Of a stretch of 64,000 nt of DNA, positions 26,727-36,148 are shown one piece after another. The stretch spans positions 12,972 to 76,971 of the forward strand of contig JAZAUS010000009.1 in NCBI GenBank assembly GCA_036342255.1. The letters are read 5' to 3'. The position numbers and the translations under genes were made by a program. The notes under the pieces are model-generated. The model searched no databases and was not told where the DNA came from. It was given only the letters and a program-made list of their open reading frames with translations. The DNA comes from RUG11198 sp036342255. GTDB lineage: Bacteria; Bacillota_I; Bacilli_A; RF39; UBA660. The first letter of the stretch is position 1, and every line of letters starts with the position of its first letter.

Positions 26727-27161
26727 TTATTTTACCATAGACATAGTCTCACCACTAATAGGTAATTTTACACTAATATGTAAAAAAGGAAACTCGGCAT
26801 ACATATAAACAGTCACCTTGTAATAATTACCAGGATATTGTATAATACAAACACCATTATCAGATTGATATTTAGCGGAATCTCCAGCTTCCTTAGCAGC
26901 AGCCTTGCAATCATCACTGATAGTTTCAGAACTAACCTTATAAGGAATTTTATATAAATAAGCATAAATTATATCATTAACATCATTCGTTCTTGATGCA
27001 TCATTAATATCAAATTGTTGTTGCTCTAAAATATTAATAACACCATTCTTTATACGATAAGCTTTTGCAATATTAAGTGCTACTCCTAAAAAAGTAACAT
27101 ATACTACAAAAAATACCATCAATAATTTCAAAGTAAACGTTCCACCAAAAGCTTCCTTCAT
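26727..27161 (-). CDS. TadE/TadF-like pseudopilin
   Basis: 144 residues. A short N-terminus with FGGTF is followed by one long membrane helix (about 10-32), then an extracytoplasmic domain with two cysteines (SDDCKAAA and NGVCIIQYP) that could pair, and a beta-rich end (YYKVTVYMYAEFPFLHISV). This is the size and layout of TadE-like minor pilins and matches its place in the operon. Conserved TadE sequence motifs are weak, so the call leans on topology and context. Confidence 0.6.
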   Translation of the reverse strand: MKEAFGGTFTLKLLMVFFVVYVTFLGVALNIAKAYRIKNGVINILEQQQFDINDASRTNDVNDIIYAYLYKIPYKVSSETISDDCKAAAKEAGDSAKYQSDNGVCIIQYPGNYYKVTVYMYAEFPFLHISVKLPISGETMSMVK

Positions 27162-27223
27162 TAAATATCACCTCTATTAAAATAACCAAAATATATTTTA
27201 GTGTAAAGAAACACTAACAAAAA

Positions 27224-27412
27224 CTAAGAATAATCAACAGCATTCAATTGGGTGTTTGCAGCTTGATTACCTGCATTAGTCATATCTTCCCAAGAATGTT
27301 TTATGTAATTACGCATACTTGGTATTAAAAATACAGATAAAATACCTACAATTGCAATTACAGCGATAATAACAACTATTGTCATACTTAATTCACCAGT
27401 AGCATCTTTCAT
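27224..27412 (-). CDS. Flp-type major pilin-like protein
   Basis: 62 residues. The N-terminus MKDATGELSMTIVVIIAVIA resembles a short Flp prepilin: a leader ending in Gly, then a hydrophobic helix (residues 8-30), followed by only about 30 residues ending in Q-x-N-rich tail. A strong GGTGATAA site precedes the ATG. Flp pilins are cut by a TadV/CpaA prepilin peptidase; none is encoded in this window. As the smallest gene next to TadB/C it is the best candidate for the major subunit. Confidence 0.65.
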   Translation of the reverse strand: MKDATGELSMTIVVIIAVIAIVGILSVFLIPSMRNYIKHSWEDMTNAGNQAANTQLNAVDYS

Positions 27413-27459
27413 CCATTATCACCTCCTTACCTAAAAATCTTATTATAATATATCTCCAA

Positions 27460-28254
27460 TTACATTGCGTTGGCTAACATCATAAACATTGAAACCATTA
27501 GAATCAACATTCCACCACCGCCTGTACAAACTAGCATCATCATTGTCATACTTTCCATCTTATCAAGTCTAGCTTTATATTTTTGTTGTCTTGATTTTTC
27601 TTGCAAAGCAGAAACACTCTTACTAAATGAAAGTAATTGTGTATGTTTCTTTTCTTGTTCACCTAAACCTAATCTATACAAAAGTCTCATCATTCTCATA
27701 GAATCTCTAACTGGATACATATTTGCAAAATCAACATAAGGTTGAATACTTGCATCACCAGCTTCAATTTTAGCAACTGTTTCTTTTAAACCAGGTTTAA
27801 AAACCTCAGGAGCATCATCTATACTACGTGCCAAAGCAACTGGAACAGTATAATGTTGAATCAAAACTTCAAGACCTTTCAAATAATATGGAAGCAAAGA
27901 ATCAATTTCATTTAAATGCTTCTTATAATAACTTCTTAAACTAAAATAGTCATATTTAAAAGTTAAAAACGCTAATACAAAACAAATAACTATATACAAA
28001 TAATTAACACTTGTTAAAAAGACTAATAATGTAATAGCTAACACTATACCAGCATTTCTCCATCTTGTCATATATACAGCTTGTGGATCATAAACCCTAT
28101 CACCATATTTAGCTAATAATAGGAATTCATAATCACTTTCTTTAAAAATATTAAAAATATCTTTATTATCATCTACAAATTTAGAAGTATTAACTCTATT
28201 AGTATAAAACATTACACCAAAGGCAATAACACCTATAAAAAATATTTCTATCAT
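27460..28254 (-). CDS. tadC: Tad platform protein TadC
   Basis: 264 residues. Two N-terminal membrane helices (about 1-16 and 62-100), a cytoplasmic helical domain (110-225; T2SS F-type fold, containing LPYYLKGLEVLIQHYTVPVA) and a C-terminal helix ending MVSMFMMLANAM. Inner membrane platform of the Tad pilus, assembling pilins with TadB and the ATPase TadA. Starts 2 nt before the end of tadB, so it is translationally coupled. Confidence 0.8.
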   Translation of the reverse strand: MIEIFFIGVIAFGVMFYTNRVNTSKFVDDNKDIFNIFKESDYEFLLLAKYGDRVYDPQAVYMTRWRNAGIVLAITLLVFLTSVNYLYIVICFVLAFLTFKYDYFSLRSYYKKHLNEIDSLLPYYLKGLEVLIQHYTVPVALARSIDDAPEVFKPGLKETVAKIEAGDASIQPYVDFANMYPVRDSMRMMRLLYRLGLGEQEKKHTQLLSFSKSVSALQEKSRQQKYKARLDKMESMTMMMLVCTGGGGMLILMVSMFMMLANAM

Positions 28255-28256
28255 AA

Positions 28257-29153
28257 TTACTCAGCCCCCACATTCTCATTATAATATTTCTCACCTTTAA
28301 GCAAGAAACCTGTATTAATAAATACTAAAGCATGTAAAGCAACAGCAATCATCAAATTATGTAACATTTGAATATATGTCTCAATCTGTACTAACATTTG
28401 AAGCAATATTACTATTCCAAATAAAGCAAAACCAAACATTAAAAACTGTCTATGAAACGATGCCCTATCCATTCTATCTCTATATACACCTTCAACCAAA
28501 GCATCTACATCATCAAGCATATTATCAAACATATCTCCAGTATCCTTAGCACCTTCTTTAGTAACTTGTAAGAATAATTGATGCATATTCTTTACCATAA
28601 AGAACGGATATTTAGTATTCATATATACTATAGAATCATAAACATCTCCATTTTCATAAGACAATGCAATCATTGTTTTTACATCAGATAAAACTGGATC
28701 TTCTAATACACCAGATTCAACTACACCCTCTAATGACTTTACAAATGCTTGTGTTGTAGCAAATTCCATAATAGTATTAGTAACATATACTTGTATTTGT
28801 TCAAATATAAACTCACTATACTGCCTCTTAGACCTTAAGTATGTTAAATATGGAACAAATGCAATAGCAATTGCCAAATACACAATAGAAACAATAATAC
28901 TATAAAAATATAAATAACCAACACCAGCTGCAAAACCACCAACTAAAAGTATTTGAGTCAAATATTGCCTTGGAGTATAATCAATACCAAGCTTCTTAAT
29001 TTTAGCTCGCATTTCTTTATAAGAATAAGGGGCATACTTATCATATATAGAATTAATCTGAGTATTTACAAACTTATAAACACCAGCACCAACACTAAAA
29101 CGATAAGTAATTATAAATAGGACTATAACGCCAACTAAAATAATTTCAATCAC
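28257..29153 (-). CDS. tadB: Tad platform protein TadB
   Basis: 298 residues. N-terminal membrane helix, a pair at about 65-105, a cytoplasmic T2SS F-type domain (115-220 with MEFATTQAFVKSLEGVVES and a later DDVDALVEGVYRDR), and two C-terminal helices (235-285). This is the membrane partner of TadC. It follows tadA by 14 nt. The length and order of helices agree with TadB/CpaG. Confidence 0.8.
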   Translation of the reverse strand: MIEIILVGVIVLFIITYRFSVGAGVYKFVNTQINSIYDKYAPYSYKEMRAKIKKLGIDYTPRQYLTQILLVGGFAAGVGYLYFYSIIVSIVYLAIAIAFVPYLTYLRSKRQYSEFIFEQIQVYVTNTIMEFATTQAFVKSLEGVVESGVLEDPVLSDVKTMIALSYENGDVYDSIVYMNTKYPFFMVKNMHQLFLQVTKEGAKDTGDMFDNMLDDVDALVEGVYRDRMDRASFHRQFLMFGFALFGIVILLQMLVQIETYIQMLHNLMIAVALHALVFINTGFLLKGEKYYNENVGAE

Positions 29154-29167
29154 ATTACCACCTCACT

Positions 29168-30607
29168 CTATCCTTTATTACTACTAGCATCAATATTATT
29201 ATAACTCATATTTTGTGAATTAACAAGATTATTATTTGCAAAATTTGAATTATTTTGATTAGTAACTACATTAGAAGTTGATGCAACACTAGAAGCATTA
29301 TTAGTAACAGTATTCTGTACTACTGCTTGTTGCTGATTAGAAGCATTAACACTAGCGACAGTTTGCCCACCAATAGTATTAGAATTAACAACTGCACTAG
29401 CAGGTTTTATCGCAACAACCTTAGCCGAAGCATTATTATTTGCATTATTTGCAGGTGCAACTTGTTGCACAACCTCATTATTAGTACCACTATTCTCCTG
29501 TTCAGCATTATTATTATCCAAACTTTCATCTTTCTTCTCATTAGGATCATGGAATTGTTCTTTAACCAATATATCAGGCTTCATAATAACACCCTGACTT
29601 TCCAAATACCCTAATAAATATTTAGAAGGATTATTAATAATAGTATGACCATCAGGTGTTCTTTTATATAATATTTTAAATTCAGGTTTATTTTCTTCAG
29701 TAACATAAAATTCAACAACTTCAGCTACCTCTCTCTTAAATCTCTGTAATTCAGGACTATAATAACCCTTTATATGAACACCTAACTGAACATATCTATG
29801 AATACTTCTAAGAAATTGATCCATATCAATACTAGATTCCAATAAACTATATAAACGGCTAGGTATACTCTCAGCTTTATCAGCATGTATAGTAGATAAT
29901 ATATTATGTCCAGATGAAATAGAGTCCCTAACAGCCATAACAGCTTCAGCACTTCTAACCTCGGACAAAAGTATCCATCTAGGATTCTGTCTCATACAAG
30001 TAACCAAAACATCAGCATAACTAGCTATATTATTAGTCTTCATAGCCACTATATCACGATGAGGAAATATTCTATCCAAGTGAAGCTCTAAAGTATCCTC
30101 AATTGTTATTAATTTCTCATCTTCTTTAGTATGAGCAGCCATATACTTAACAAACTCAGTTTTACCACTACCAGTTTCTCCACTAACTAATATATTACAG
30201 TGTCCTCCAACACATTGTAATATAAAGTCATGTATATCTAATCTAATATAATCTTCTTTAATAATTTTATCTTTTTCCAACCTTATCTTAGCAGGTGTTT
30301 TACGAATTAACACAGCGACACCATTTCTAGCAATAGAATCATGTACAAAGTTCATACGCAACTCTGCACTTTCAGCATCTAGAAATGGATTAGCCATATT
30401 AAAAGCTTTTCCCATTGAATTAGCACATTGAAAAGCCATTTTTTCAACAAACTGATTATTAACAGCAGGGTTCTCTACTCTATAAACACCCTTAGATAAA
30501 GTTTTTAACCAAACTTGACCCCCATTACTATAAGATATATCTGTAATATCATCATTATCTAAATATTCCTGAATCGGCCCAAAATCAACTTGTGAAAATT
30601 CATTCAA
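29168..30607 (-). CDS. tadA: Tad/Flp secretion ATPase TadA (CpaF) with Asn/Gln-rich tail
   Basis: 479 residues. VirB11-like ATPase with Walker A SGETGSGKT (142-150), Asp box ITIEDTLEL, Walker B RWILLSEVR (210-218) and His box STIHAD (239-244). It powers pilin assembly at the inner face of the membrane. Compared with CpaF the N-terminal domain is short (about 100 residues). After residue 355 there is an unusual tail of about 120 residues made almost only of Asn, Ser, Val, Ala, Gln and Thr, beginning after KKDESLDNNN. That tail is not part of the family and is described below as a finding. Confidence 0.93.
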   Translation of the reverse strand: MNEFSQVDFGPIQEYLDNDDITDISYSNGGQVWLKTLSKGVYRVENPAVNNQFVEKMAFQCANSMGKAFNMANPFLDAESAELRMNFVHDSIARNGVAVLIRKTPAKIRLEKDKIIKEDYIRLDIHDFILQCVGGHCNILVSGETGSGKTEFVKYMAAHTKEDEKLITIEDTLELHLDRIFPHRDIVAMKTNNIASYADVLVTCMRQNPRWILLSEVRSAEAVMAVRDSISSGHNILSTIHADKAESIPSRLYSLLESSIDMDQFLRSIHRYVQLGVHIKGYYSPELQRFKREVAEVVEFYVTEENKPEFKILYKRTPDGHTIINNPSKYLLGYLESQGVIMKPDILVKEQFHDPNEKKDESLDNNNAEQENSGTNNEVVQQVAPANNANNNASAKVVAIKPASAVVNSNTIGGQTVASVNASNQQQAVVQNTVTNNASSVASTSNVVTNQNNSNFANNNLVNSQNMSYNNIDASSNKG

Positions 30608-30622
30608 AATTTTCGCCTCCTA

Positions 30623-31477
30623 TCAGTTGCTCTTCTTCTTAGTCTTAGAATCAGTTGTAGTCTTAGTTTCAGTTTTAGCCTTATCAGCAGTTTCAGATAA
30701 TATTTCATCAACAGAAACCATCTTAGTCTTACTATTTATAAATGATTGAATATCCTCACTACTAACCATAACACTATCATTATCAGTAAGTTTTTGAGTA
30801 TTAGGTACTAATATTAATTGAACACCATATTGACCAACTAAATATAAAGCTTTTCTAAATAATAAATGCATATCTTCTGGTAAAGCAAATATCATATAAG
30901 CAGGTACTCTAGCTTCATCACTTCTTTCAAATACATGTTGTCCACTACCATCCTTAACATCAAGTATTTTAATATTACTTAAAAACTTACCAAACATAAC
31001 ATTACCATCATCACCATTAGCTTTAAAATAGATATTAATATAACTATTAGGCATCATACTATTAGCATAAGTACTAGCCATATCAACACCATAGTTTATA
31101 ACAGTATAACCATCCTCAACCTCAGAAAAAGATGAATCAGGTAAATCTCTCTTATCAACAAGTAAATCAGCATAGAACAAACTACCTTCCGCAATTATTG
31201 TATTATAATTAGAAAATTTACCTACAATATCTTCCTCTCTTCTATAATATCTTGCATTACCAACAAATGCACCAGCCACTTCCATATAACCAACCATATC
31301 ATTAGTTATCTGAGTTTTAGGTTGAATAGTTACTTTAGCATATGGTACTCTTACTAAACTAACTTTCTGATTAATCCTAAAATTATAACCAACCCACAAA
31401 ATTAATACTGACAACAAAACCCCAATAATCGTAACCGTATTCTTATTACCTAAAAATTTCTTTAACGATTCCTTCAT
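30623..31477 (-). CDS. CpaB/RcpC-like SAF-domain pilus assembly protein
   Basis: 284 residues. N-terminal membrane helix (about 14-30), then an SAF-type domain (residues 37-110, VRVPYAKVTIQPKTQITNDM) followed by DLLVDKRDLPDSS and a second domain. The C-terminus is Lys/Thr-rich (TETKTTTDSKTKKK). In Gram-negatives CpaB/RcpC is periplasmic and helps the secretin; Gram-positive versions exist without a secretin. 15 nt upstream of tadA. Its first helix and SAF domain make this call strong within this operon. Confidence 0.8.
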   Translation of the reverse strand: MKESLKKFLGNKNTVTIIGVLLSVLILWVGYNFRINQKVSLVRVPYAKVTIQPKTQITNDMVGYMEVAGAFVGNARYYRREEDIVGKFSNYNTIIAEGSLFYADLLVDKRDLPDSSFSEVEDGYTVINYGVDMASTYANSMMPNSYINIYFKANGDDGNVMFGKFLSNIKILDVKDGSGQHVFERSDEARVPAYMIFALPEDMHLLFRKALYLVGQYGVQLILVPNTQKLTDNDSVMVSSEDIQSFINSKTKMVSVDEILSETADKAKTETKTTTDSKTKKKSN

Positions 31478-31533
31478 TTTTTTATTCCTCCTCTATTATT
31501 ATTTATATCAAAATAGTATATAATACTACTATT

Positions 31534-32034
31534 TTACTCCGCTGGAACAACTTCCAATATACCAGACAAATTATTTACAATACTCAACTTATCATCTTCT
31601 TCACTACCCATAACATAAGAATATGAGCGATTATTACCAGTTATTTTAACAGAAACTTTAGGTGGTTTTTCAATAATATCATAAAATTCAATTTCATACT
31701 CATCAGCATCACCACCAACATTATTAGCAAATCTTTTAGAAAAATTTTCAACAAACTTTTGCTCAATTATTTTAACTTGGCCCATATATCTTTGATAATC
31801 AGAACCATCATCTTTAGCCATTAATATATACCCCTCTTTTTCAGGCTTCTTAATTGTAAAATAATTAGAATAATATTTCCAATCAATAGATTCATACATA
31901 GAAGCTTTCATAGCTTCTTTTAAAGTATAATATTCCGTATCATTATCTAATGTAATAGACTGAAACATAACAATTACTACAAGTCCTATCATACCAAACA
32001 TCATAAGTCCAAATCCTAAAAAACCATACTTCAT
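31534..32034 (-). CDS. Single-helix anchored Tad-operon protein (pseudopilin-like)
   Basis: 166 residues. N-terminal helix (4-28, FGLMMFGMIGLVVIVMF) with a short basic start, then an extracytoplasmic alpha/beta domain without Cys. This is the layout of TadE/TadF or of small DUF-type companions of Tad operons. I do not recognise a conserved motif. It starts 3 nt before the end of the large vWA gene and is clearly part of the operon. A minor pilin role is inferred from place and topology only. Confidence 0.5.
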   Translation of the reverse strand: MKYGFLGFGLMMFGMIGLVVIVMFQSITLDNDTEYYTLKEAMKASMYESIDWKYYSNYFTIKKPEKEGYILMAKDDGSDYQRYMGQVKIIEQKFVENFSKRFANNVGGDADEYEIEFYDIIEKPPKVSVKITGNNRSYSYVMGSEEDDKLSIVNNLSGILEVVPAE

Positions 32035-32037
32035 TTA

Positions 32038-35000
32038 CTAACACTCCCAATCATCACATTTACCTTCCCAATATCCTTTTTTATTATAAACTGGTGAAAC
32101 AACATCAAATATACTAGGATTATTAACATAATTACTTGTACCATTATTTGTAATATTTGTCATGTTTTTATCATATCCTTTATTATCAGAATAAGCTCTA
32201 ACCTTACTTGTATCAGTTTTATATTCAGGTATACCATTTTTTCTACTAAAAGAATTTTGAATTCTTAATCTATTATTACCCTCTTTCCAAAAATCAAACC
32301 AATTAGAAGAAACTTTACCCGTTGGAAAAGGTTCTGCTGTAGAAATAGGTCTAAACCTAAGATAAAAACTACAATCTTCAACTTTACCAGAATCTAAACA
32401 TATAGATTTAGAGTTAACATTTACTTCACAAATTTCCCTAAGTTTATAATTTTCATCAATAATAGTACTAAATTCACTATCAAAAGTATAATATACTTTA
32501 TCACCCTTATAACCATATGGAACATAATAAGTATCATCAAAATCATGTTGATACTTAGTATTAGGAGCATTTGTCTGATACTTAAAACTACAATCCATAT
32601 TACCACTACAACTAACCCAAGATTTTTTCATTTGTGCAACATATTTAGCAGTATAGATATTCGAAGAAGCATGAGTATCAGAATCATAATAATCACTAGG
32701 TCGATAAATAGAATAATGCACGTTCAATGGTATATTAGCATTTAACTTAGATGCATCATTACTATCAACAGTTGTTACGCTATCCTTTAAAGTTTCTCCT
32801 CTATCATCAACTTTAATATCTAAATACTCCATAAGTTGTTTTCCAATAGTAGCAGAAAGATTATTTACACCATATGGAGTATTACTACATCCACCACTAG
32901 CATTCAAAGTATACAACTTATCATGATAATCTTTAAAACTTAGATAATTAGATTTCTTTAAATCAATCGTTTCATTATTATTAATATAAGAACCATTATA
33001 TTTTATACGTATTATCGGATTTCCTTTTTCTACACTAACCGCATAATACCATTTAATATCATTATTTAAAGTAAATCCTTTCCAAACAAAATAACCTCCA
33101 GGATATGTCCCATGTGGATCCTCCCCTTGCATAGTAAAAGTCTTACTAGACTCCTCAAGTACAACACCATTAGCTGGATATATAGTTACTTTTCTTTTTC
33201 CAACTCCAGGAACATTATAACAAACATTATCTGCATACACAGAAGTTTCACTAATACCAGAGCACTGTTTTGAATGATCAACTCCAGTAATAGGAACTTT
33301 ATACCAAATTGCTTTATTTTCATTATCATCAGGATCAAGATCAGCAGGAATTGGAGCAACAGAAGGATCAACTACTTGACCAATTGCTGTAATCGCTTTT
33401 AAAATTTCTTTTTGAGTATCATCATTAAAATTACCAATATTATAAGCATCTGCACCATACTTATTAGGAAAAGTATACTTTACTTCTTGCCTAGATTGAC
33501 CTTTAACCCAACCAACAACTCCTTTAAATCTAGCATATTTGGTATTTTTATAATTATCTTTAGAAAACAATTCTTTCTTTATAATATAAGTCTTATTTGA
33601 ACCATCATGAGTACTATAAAAACATTTTGTTTTATTAGCATGGCCGTTAGAATCCTTACATATCTTACTAGAAATAATATCACGACATCCTGTATATTTT
33701 TTAGTAGAAGTATTATAACCTGAGCATAATTGCAAACCAGTAATATTCCTATTATTACTATTATAAGTGAATTTAAAAGCTAAACCTTTAGTACTACTAC
33801 TAATTTTATTCATATTAGTTAATAATCCACTAATATTAAAATTAATATAAGATGATCCTAAGCTTCCATTTATTACTCCATAATCAGGAAATGCAGCAAC
33901 ACTAGCAACTACCTCTTTATATTTAATTCCATTATAAGCTTTATATAATTCTCCTGTTTCTCCAGTATCAGAACTACTCAATCCAGCCAAATTAGGAGCC
34001 ATAACAAACTTTGCAAGTTTATCTGAATCATACATTCCTATACCAACAGGATAAAATCTCGCATTAGTCCTAGAAAGTTTAGAATTAGAAATTGCGCTAG
34101 ATTTCATAGCTTTTACAAAACTTCTCAAAGTAGATGCACTTTTAACCATTAAAAACGAAGAACTAACAAAAGGATAAGAAAATTCACTTTTTGTATCCAA
34201 TTTCTTAATATCAGTAGTTCCAGAAAATGCACTAGTTGGATAACCATCTGTAAGCATAATGACCATTGGTGATTTAGACTTATTACTAGCATTGTTTGTT
34301 TTCCCTTTTCCCATTTTTTTCAATTGATTATAAGCTCTTTTATATGCTCTTTGAAAATTAGTAGTATGAGAATCTGGACACATCGCTGCTGTCAATATTT
34401 TATCTTTTTTAATTTTATCTAACCACCATGAATAATAACGTCCTGTATCACCACCAATACAAGGAGTACTTCTATTAAAATAACAAACAGACAACCTATC
34501 AAGTTTTCTCGCCTTTTTTTCAGGATCAGTAGTACCTGAGTTAGATAAAACAGTAATAAGTTTTTCAAAAAATTTATTTACCTGATCTATTTTACCTTTA
34601 CCACCAACCGGATTTAAACCCTCTACATTCATTGAATTACTATCATCAATTAATACAACAATTCTTCTTGAAAGAAGTACTGGAGGAGTAGAACAAGTCT
34701 TACCATCCTCACATTCACCAGGTGTAGGGTCACAATCATCACCTTCACTTACATCACATTGATCTAATAACTTTGATTCACAAACTCTTTGTGTATCTAT
34801 CATTGAAATAGTTTCATCATTTCCTATTGTTGGAGAAGAACAAGTATTATTTATTGTTCCAGTACCTTGTTTAGTACAAGTATTATAATACACTTTAGAA
34901 AAAGGACAAACAAGATTTGTAGGAGTTTTTAAATCAACAGAAACTTGTTCATAATCAGATAACTCTACTTTTTCTTCTTCGATAGTATCGTCATCATAAT

Positions 35001-35388
35001 CACCATCAGCAATAGGTTCTGTAGTATACTCTTCTGCATCTTCATTGTTTTCAGAATCATCAAAACCATCTTCAGGTTCTATTACAGTCTCAGTTCCATC
35101 AGTAGTACCTGTACCACTTCCGTCAGTAGCACCTGTACCACTTCCGTCATCAGAACCTTCTCCTTCATCATCATCTGATTCAAATTCTTCACCTTCGCCA
35201 CCTTCTCCTTCTTCACCACCTGTTTCAGAAGAATTTTCACCCTCAGTTTCAGTATTATTCTCTTCACCATCTTCCAGATATTTATTATTATTAACTTGAA
35301 CTAAACTTTTAATATCATCACCAAAAACACTATATCCAGCAACACCTAAAGTAACCACAGCTAAAGCTACAATAACATACTTTTTCAC
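32038..35388 (-). CDS. Large secreted vWA-domain protein, Cys-rich (TadG-like position)
   Basis: 1116 residues. Signal-anchor helix (4-22), then a highly acidic Glu/Gly/Asp/Thr-rich stretch (about 40-145), a Cys-rich segment (160-235; 10 Cys), and a vWA domain starting near 240. The vWA domain has an intact MIDAS DxSxS in LIDDSNSMN (248-252) and a distal MLTDGYPTS. A beta-rich region of several hundred residues follows, ending GKCDDWEC. In total 25 cysteines are visible. No LPxTG motif. Tad operons often carry a TadG protein with a vWA domain; this one could be the adhesive tip or a pilus-associated adhesin. Long and repetitive, so the reading frame was checked for continuity only by eye. Confidence 0.75.
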   Translation of the reverse strand: MKKYVIVALAVVTLGVAGYSVFGDDIKSLVQVNNNKYLEDGEENNTETEGENSSETGGEEGEGGEGEEFESDDDEGEGSDDGSGTGATDGSGTGTTDGTETVIEPEDGFDDSENNEDAEEYTTEPIADGDYDDDTIEEEKVELSDYEQVSVDLKTPTNLVCPFSKVYYNTCTKQGTGTINNTCSSPTIGNDETISMIDTQRVCESKLLDQCDVSEGDDCDPTPGECEDGKTCSTPPVLLSRRIVVLIDDSNSMNVEGLNPVGGKGKIDQVNKFFEKLITVLSNSGTTDPEKKARKLDRLSVCYFNRSTPCIGGDTGRYYSWWLDKIKKDKILTAAMCPDSHTTNFQRAYKRAYNQLKKMGKGKTNNASNKSKSPMVIMLTDGYPTSAFSGTTDIKKLDTKSEFSYPFVSSSFLMVKSASTLRSFVKAMKSSAISNSKLSRTNARFYPVGIGMYDSDKLAKFVMAPNLAGLSSSDTGETGELYKAYNGIKYKEVVASVAAFPDYGVINGSLGSSYINFNISGLLTNMNKISSSTKGLAFKFTYNSNNRNITGLQLCSGYNTSTKKYTGCRDIISSKICKDSNGHANKTKCFYSTHDGSNKTYIIKKELFSKDNYKNTKYARFKGVVGWVKGQSRQEVKYTFPNKYGADAYNIGNFNDDTQKEILKAITAIGQVVDPSVAPIPADLDPDDNENKAIWYKVPITGVDHSKQCSGISETSVYADNVCYNVPGVGKRKVTIYPANGVVLEESSKTFTMQGEDPHGTYPGGYFVWKGFTLNNDIKWYYAVSVEKGNPIIRIKYNGSYINNNETIDLKKSNYLSFKDYHDKLYTLNASGGCSNTPYGVNNLSATIGKQLMEYLDIKVDDRGETLKDSVTTVDSNDASKLNANIPLNVHYSIYRPSDYYDSDTHASSNIYTAKYVAQMKKSWVSCSGNMDCSFKYQTNAPNTKYQHDFDDTYYVPYGYKGDKVYYTFDSEFSTIIDENYKLREICEVNVNSKSICLDSGKVEDCSFYLRFRPISTAEPFPTGKVSSNWFDFWKEGNNRLRIQNSFSRKNGIPEYKTDTSKVRAYSDNKGYDKNMTNITNNGTSNYVNNPSIFDVVSPVYNKKGYWEGKCDDWEC

Positions 35389-35405
35389 ATAATCACATCC
35401 TCGTC

Positions 35406-36029
35406 CTATACTAACTCATTATCAGCTTTCTTCTTAATAATTAACAAAACTATTAAAACTATTAAAATCACTGATACTACCCCAACAACTAATTTATGTT
35501 TCAATAAAAACTCTAACAATTCATTATTATTATTTGTTTCTTTAGCATTCTTTTCTTCTAAATATTTTTCTGCAGCTCTTTCAAATATTTCATCATTAAT
35601 TCTTCCAGAATACCATTCATCACAATATTCGAAATCATCAAATTCACTTGAACTACAATAATTTTCTAATGAATACTCATTAAATACAGGCAACTCTATT
35701 TTTAAAGATTTAACTCTTAAATTACAAGGCGTATACATTATATCTAATAAATGATTACCACTATCTATAAGCATTTTTTCACTATCAGACAAAGCTTTTT
35801 TCTTTCTAGTAGAATCAGTAACATACAAATTATTACCACTAAGTCCTACAAAAGTAACTTCATACAACTGATAATCATCTTCATCACCTATATATTTATA
35901 ACTATAATTAACATTCTCAGCCAAACCTCTTACTCTAGCCATATCATTACTATCACAAACCTCAGCTTTTACTACATCTATATTTATCATAAATAAAACA
36001 ATAATTGTAAGAAACAATACTTTCTTCAC
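35406..36029 (-). CDS. Secreted single-pass protein opening the Tad operon, unknown
   Basis: About 207 residues from GTG 36029, 4 nt behind AGGAGGTG; the longer frame to 36065 has no ribosome site. Signal peptide (1-20, ending VVKAE), an extracytoplasmic domain with five cysteines (CDSND, PCNLR, NYCSSS, EYCDEW), a charged helix (about 150-165), and a C-terminal membrane helix (175-197) with a KKKADNELV tail. Type I topology. No family recognised. It begins the Tad operon, 17 nt before the vWA protein, so a role in assembling or anchoring that protein is plausible. Confidence 0.55.
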   Translation of the reverse strand: MKKVLFLTIIVLFMINIDVVKAEVCDSNDMARVRGLAENVNYSYKYIGDEDDYQLYEVTFVGLSGNNLYVTDSTRKKKALSDSEKMLIDSGNHLLDIMYTPCNLRVKSLKIELPVFNEYSLENYCSSSEFDDFEYCDEWYSGRINDEIFERAAEKYLEEKNAKETNNNNELLEFLLKHKLVVGVVSVILIVLIVLLIIKKKADNELV

Positions 36030-36057
36030 AAAGCACCTCCTACTACCATATATACAT

Positions 36058-36118
36058 AATAGCATTTTTTCAAAAAAAAAGAAATATATTTTTGCAAAAA
36101 AAGAAAAAAAATGCTATT
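36058..36118. promoter_or_regulatory. Inverted repeat between divergent Tad operon and thioredoxin gene
   Basis: AATAGCATTTTTT (36058-36070) and AAAAAAATGCTATT (36105-36118) form a 13-nt inverted repeat separated by 34 nt that also holds a palindromic TTGCAA. The right arm ends in the -10 region of the plus-strand gene and the left arm in a TATTAT just before the minus-strand gene. Could be a shared operator; see findings. Confidence 0.5.
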
Positions 36119-36120
36119 AT
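36092..36120 (+). promoter_or_regulatory. Candidate promoter of the thioredoxin gene
   Basis: TTGCAA (36092-36097), 17-nt spacer, TATTAT (36115-36120). The -35 deviates from consensus, so it may need help. ATG follows 29 nt later. Confidence 0.5.
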
Positions 36121-36148
36121 AATATTCGAAGAAAGAAGTGTATTATTA

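Noticed and set aside
35045..35299. Plus-strand frame of 84 codons, Ser/Pro-rich
   Set aside because: It is the antisense of the acidic repeat in the vWA gene; its composition follows from that repeat and it has no ribosome site or promoter.
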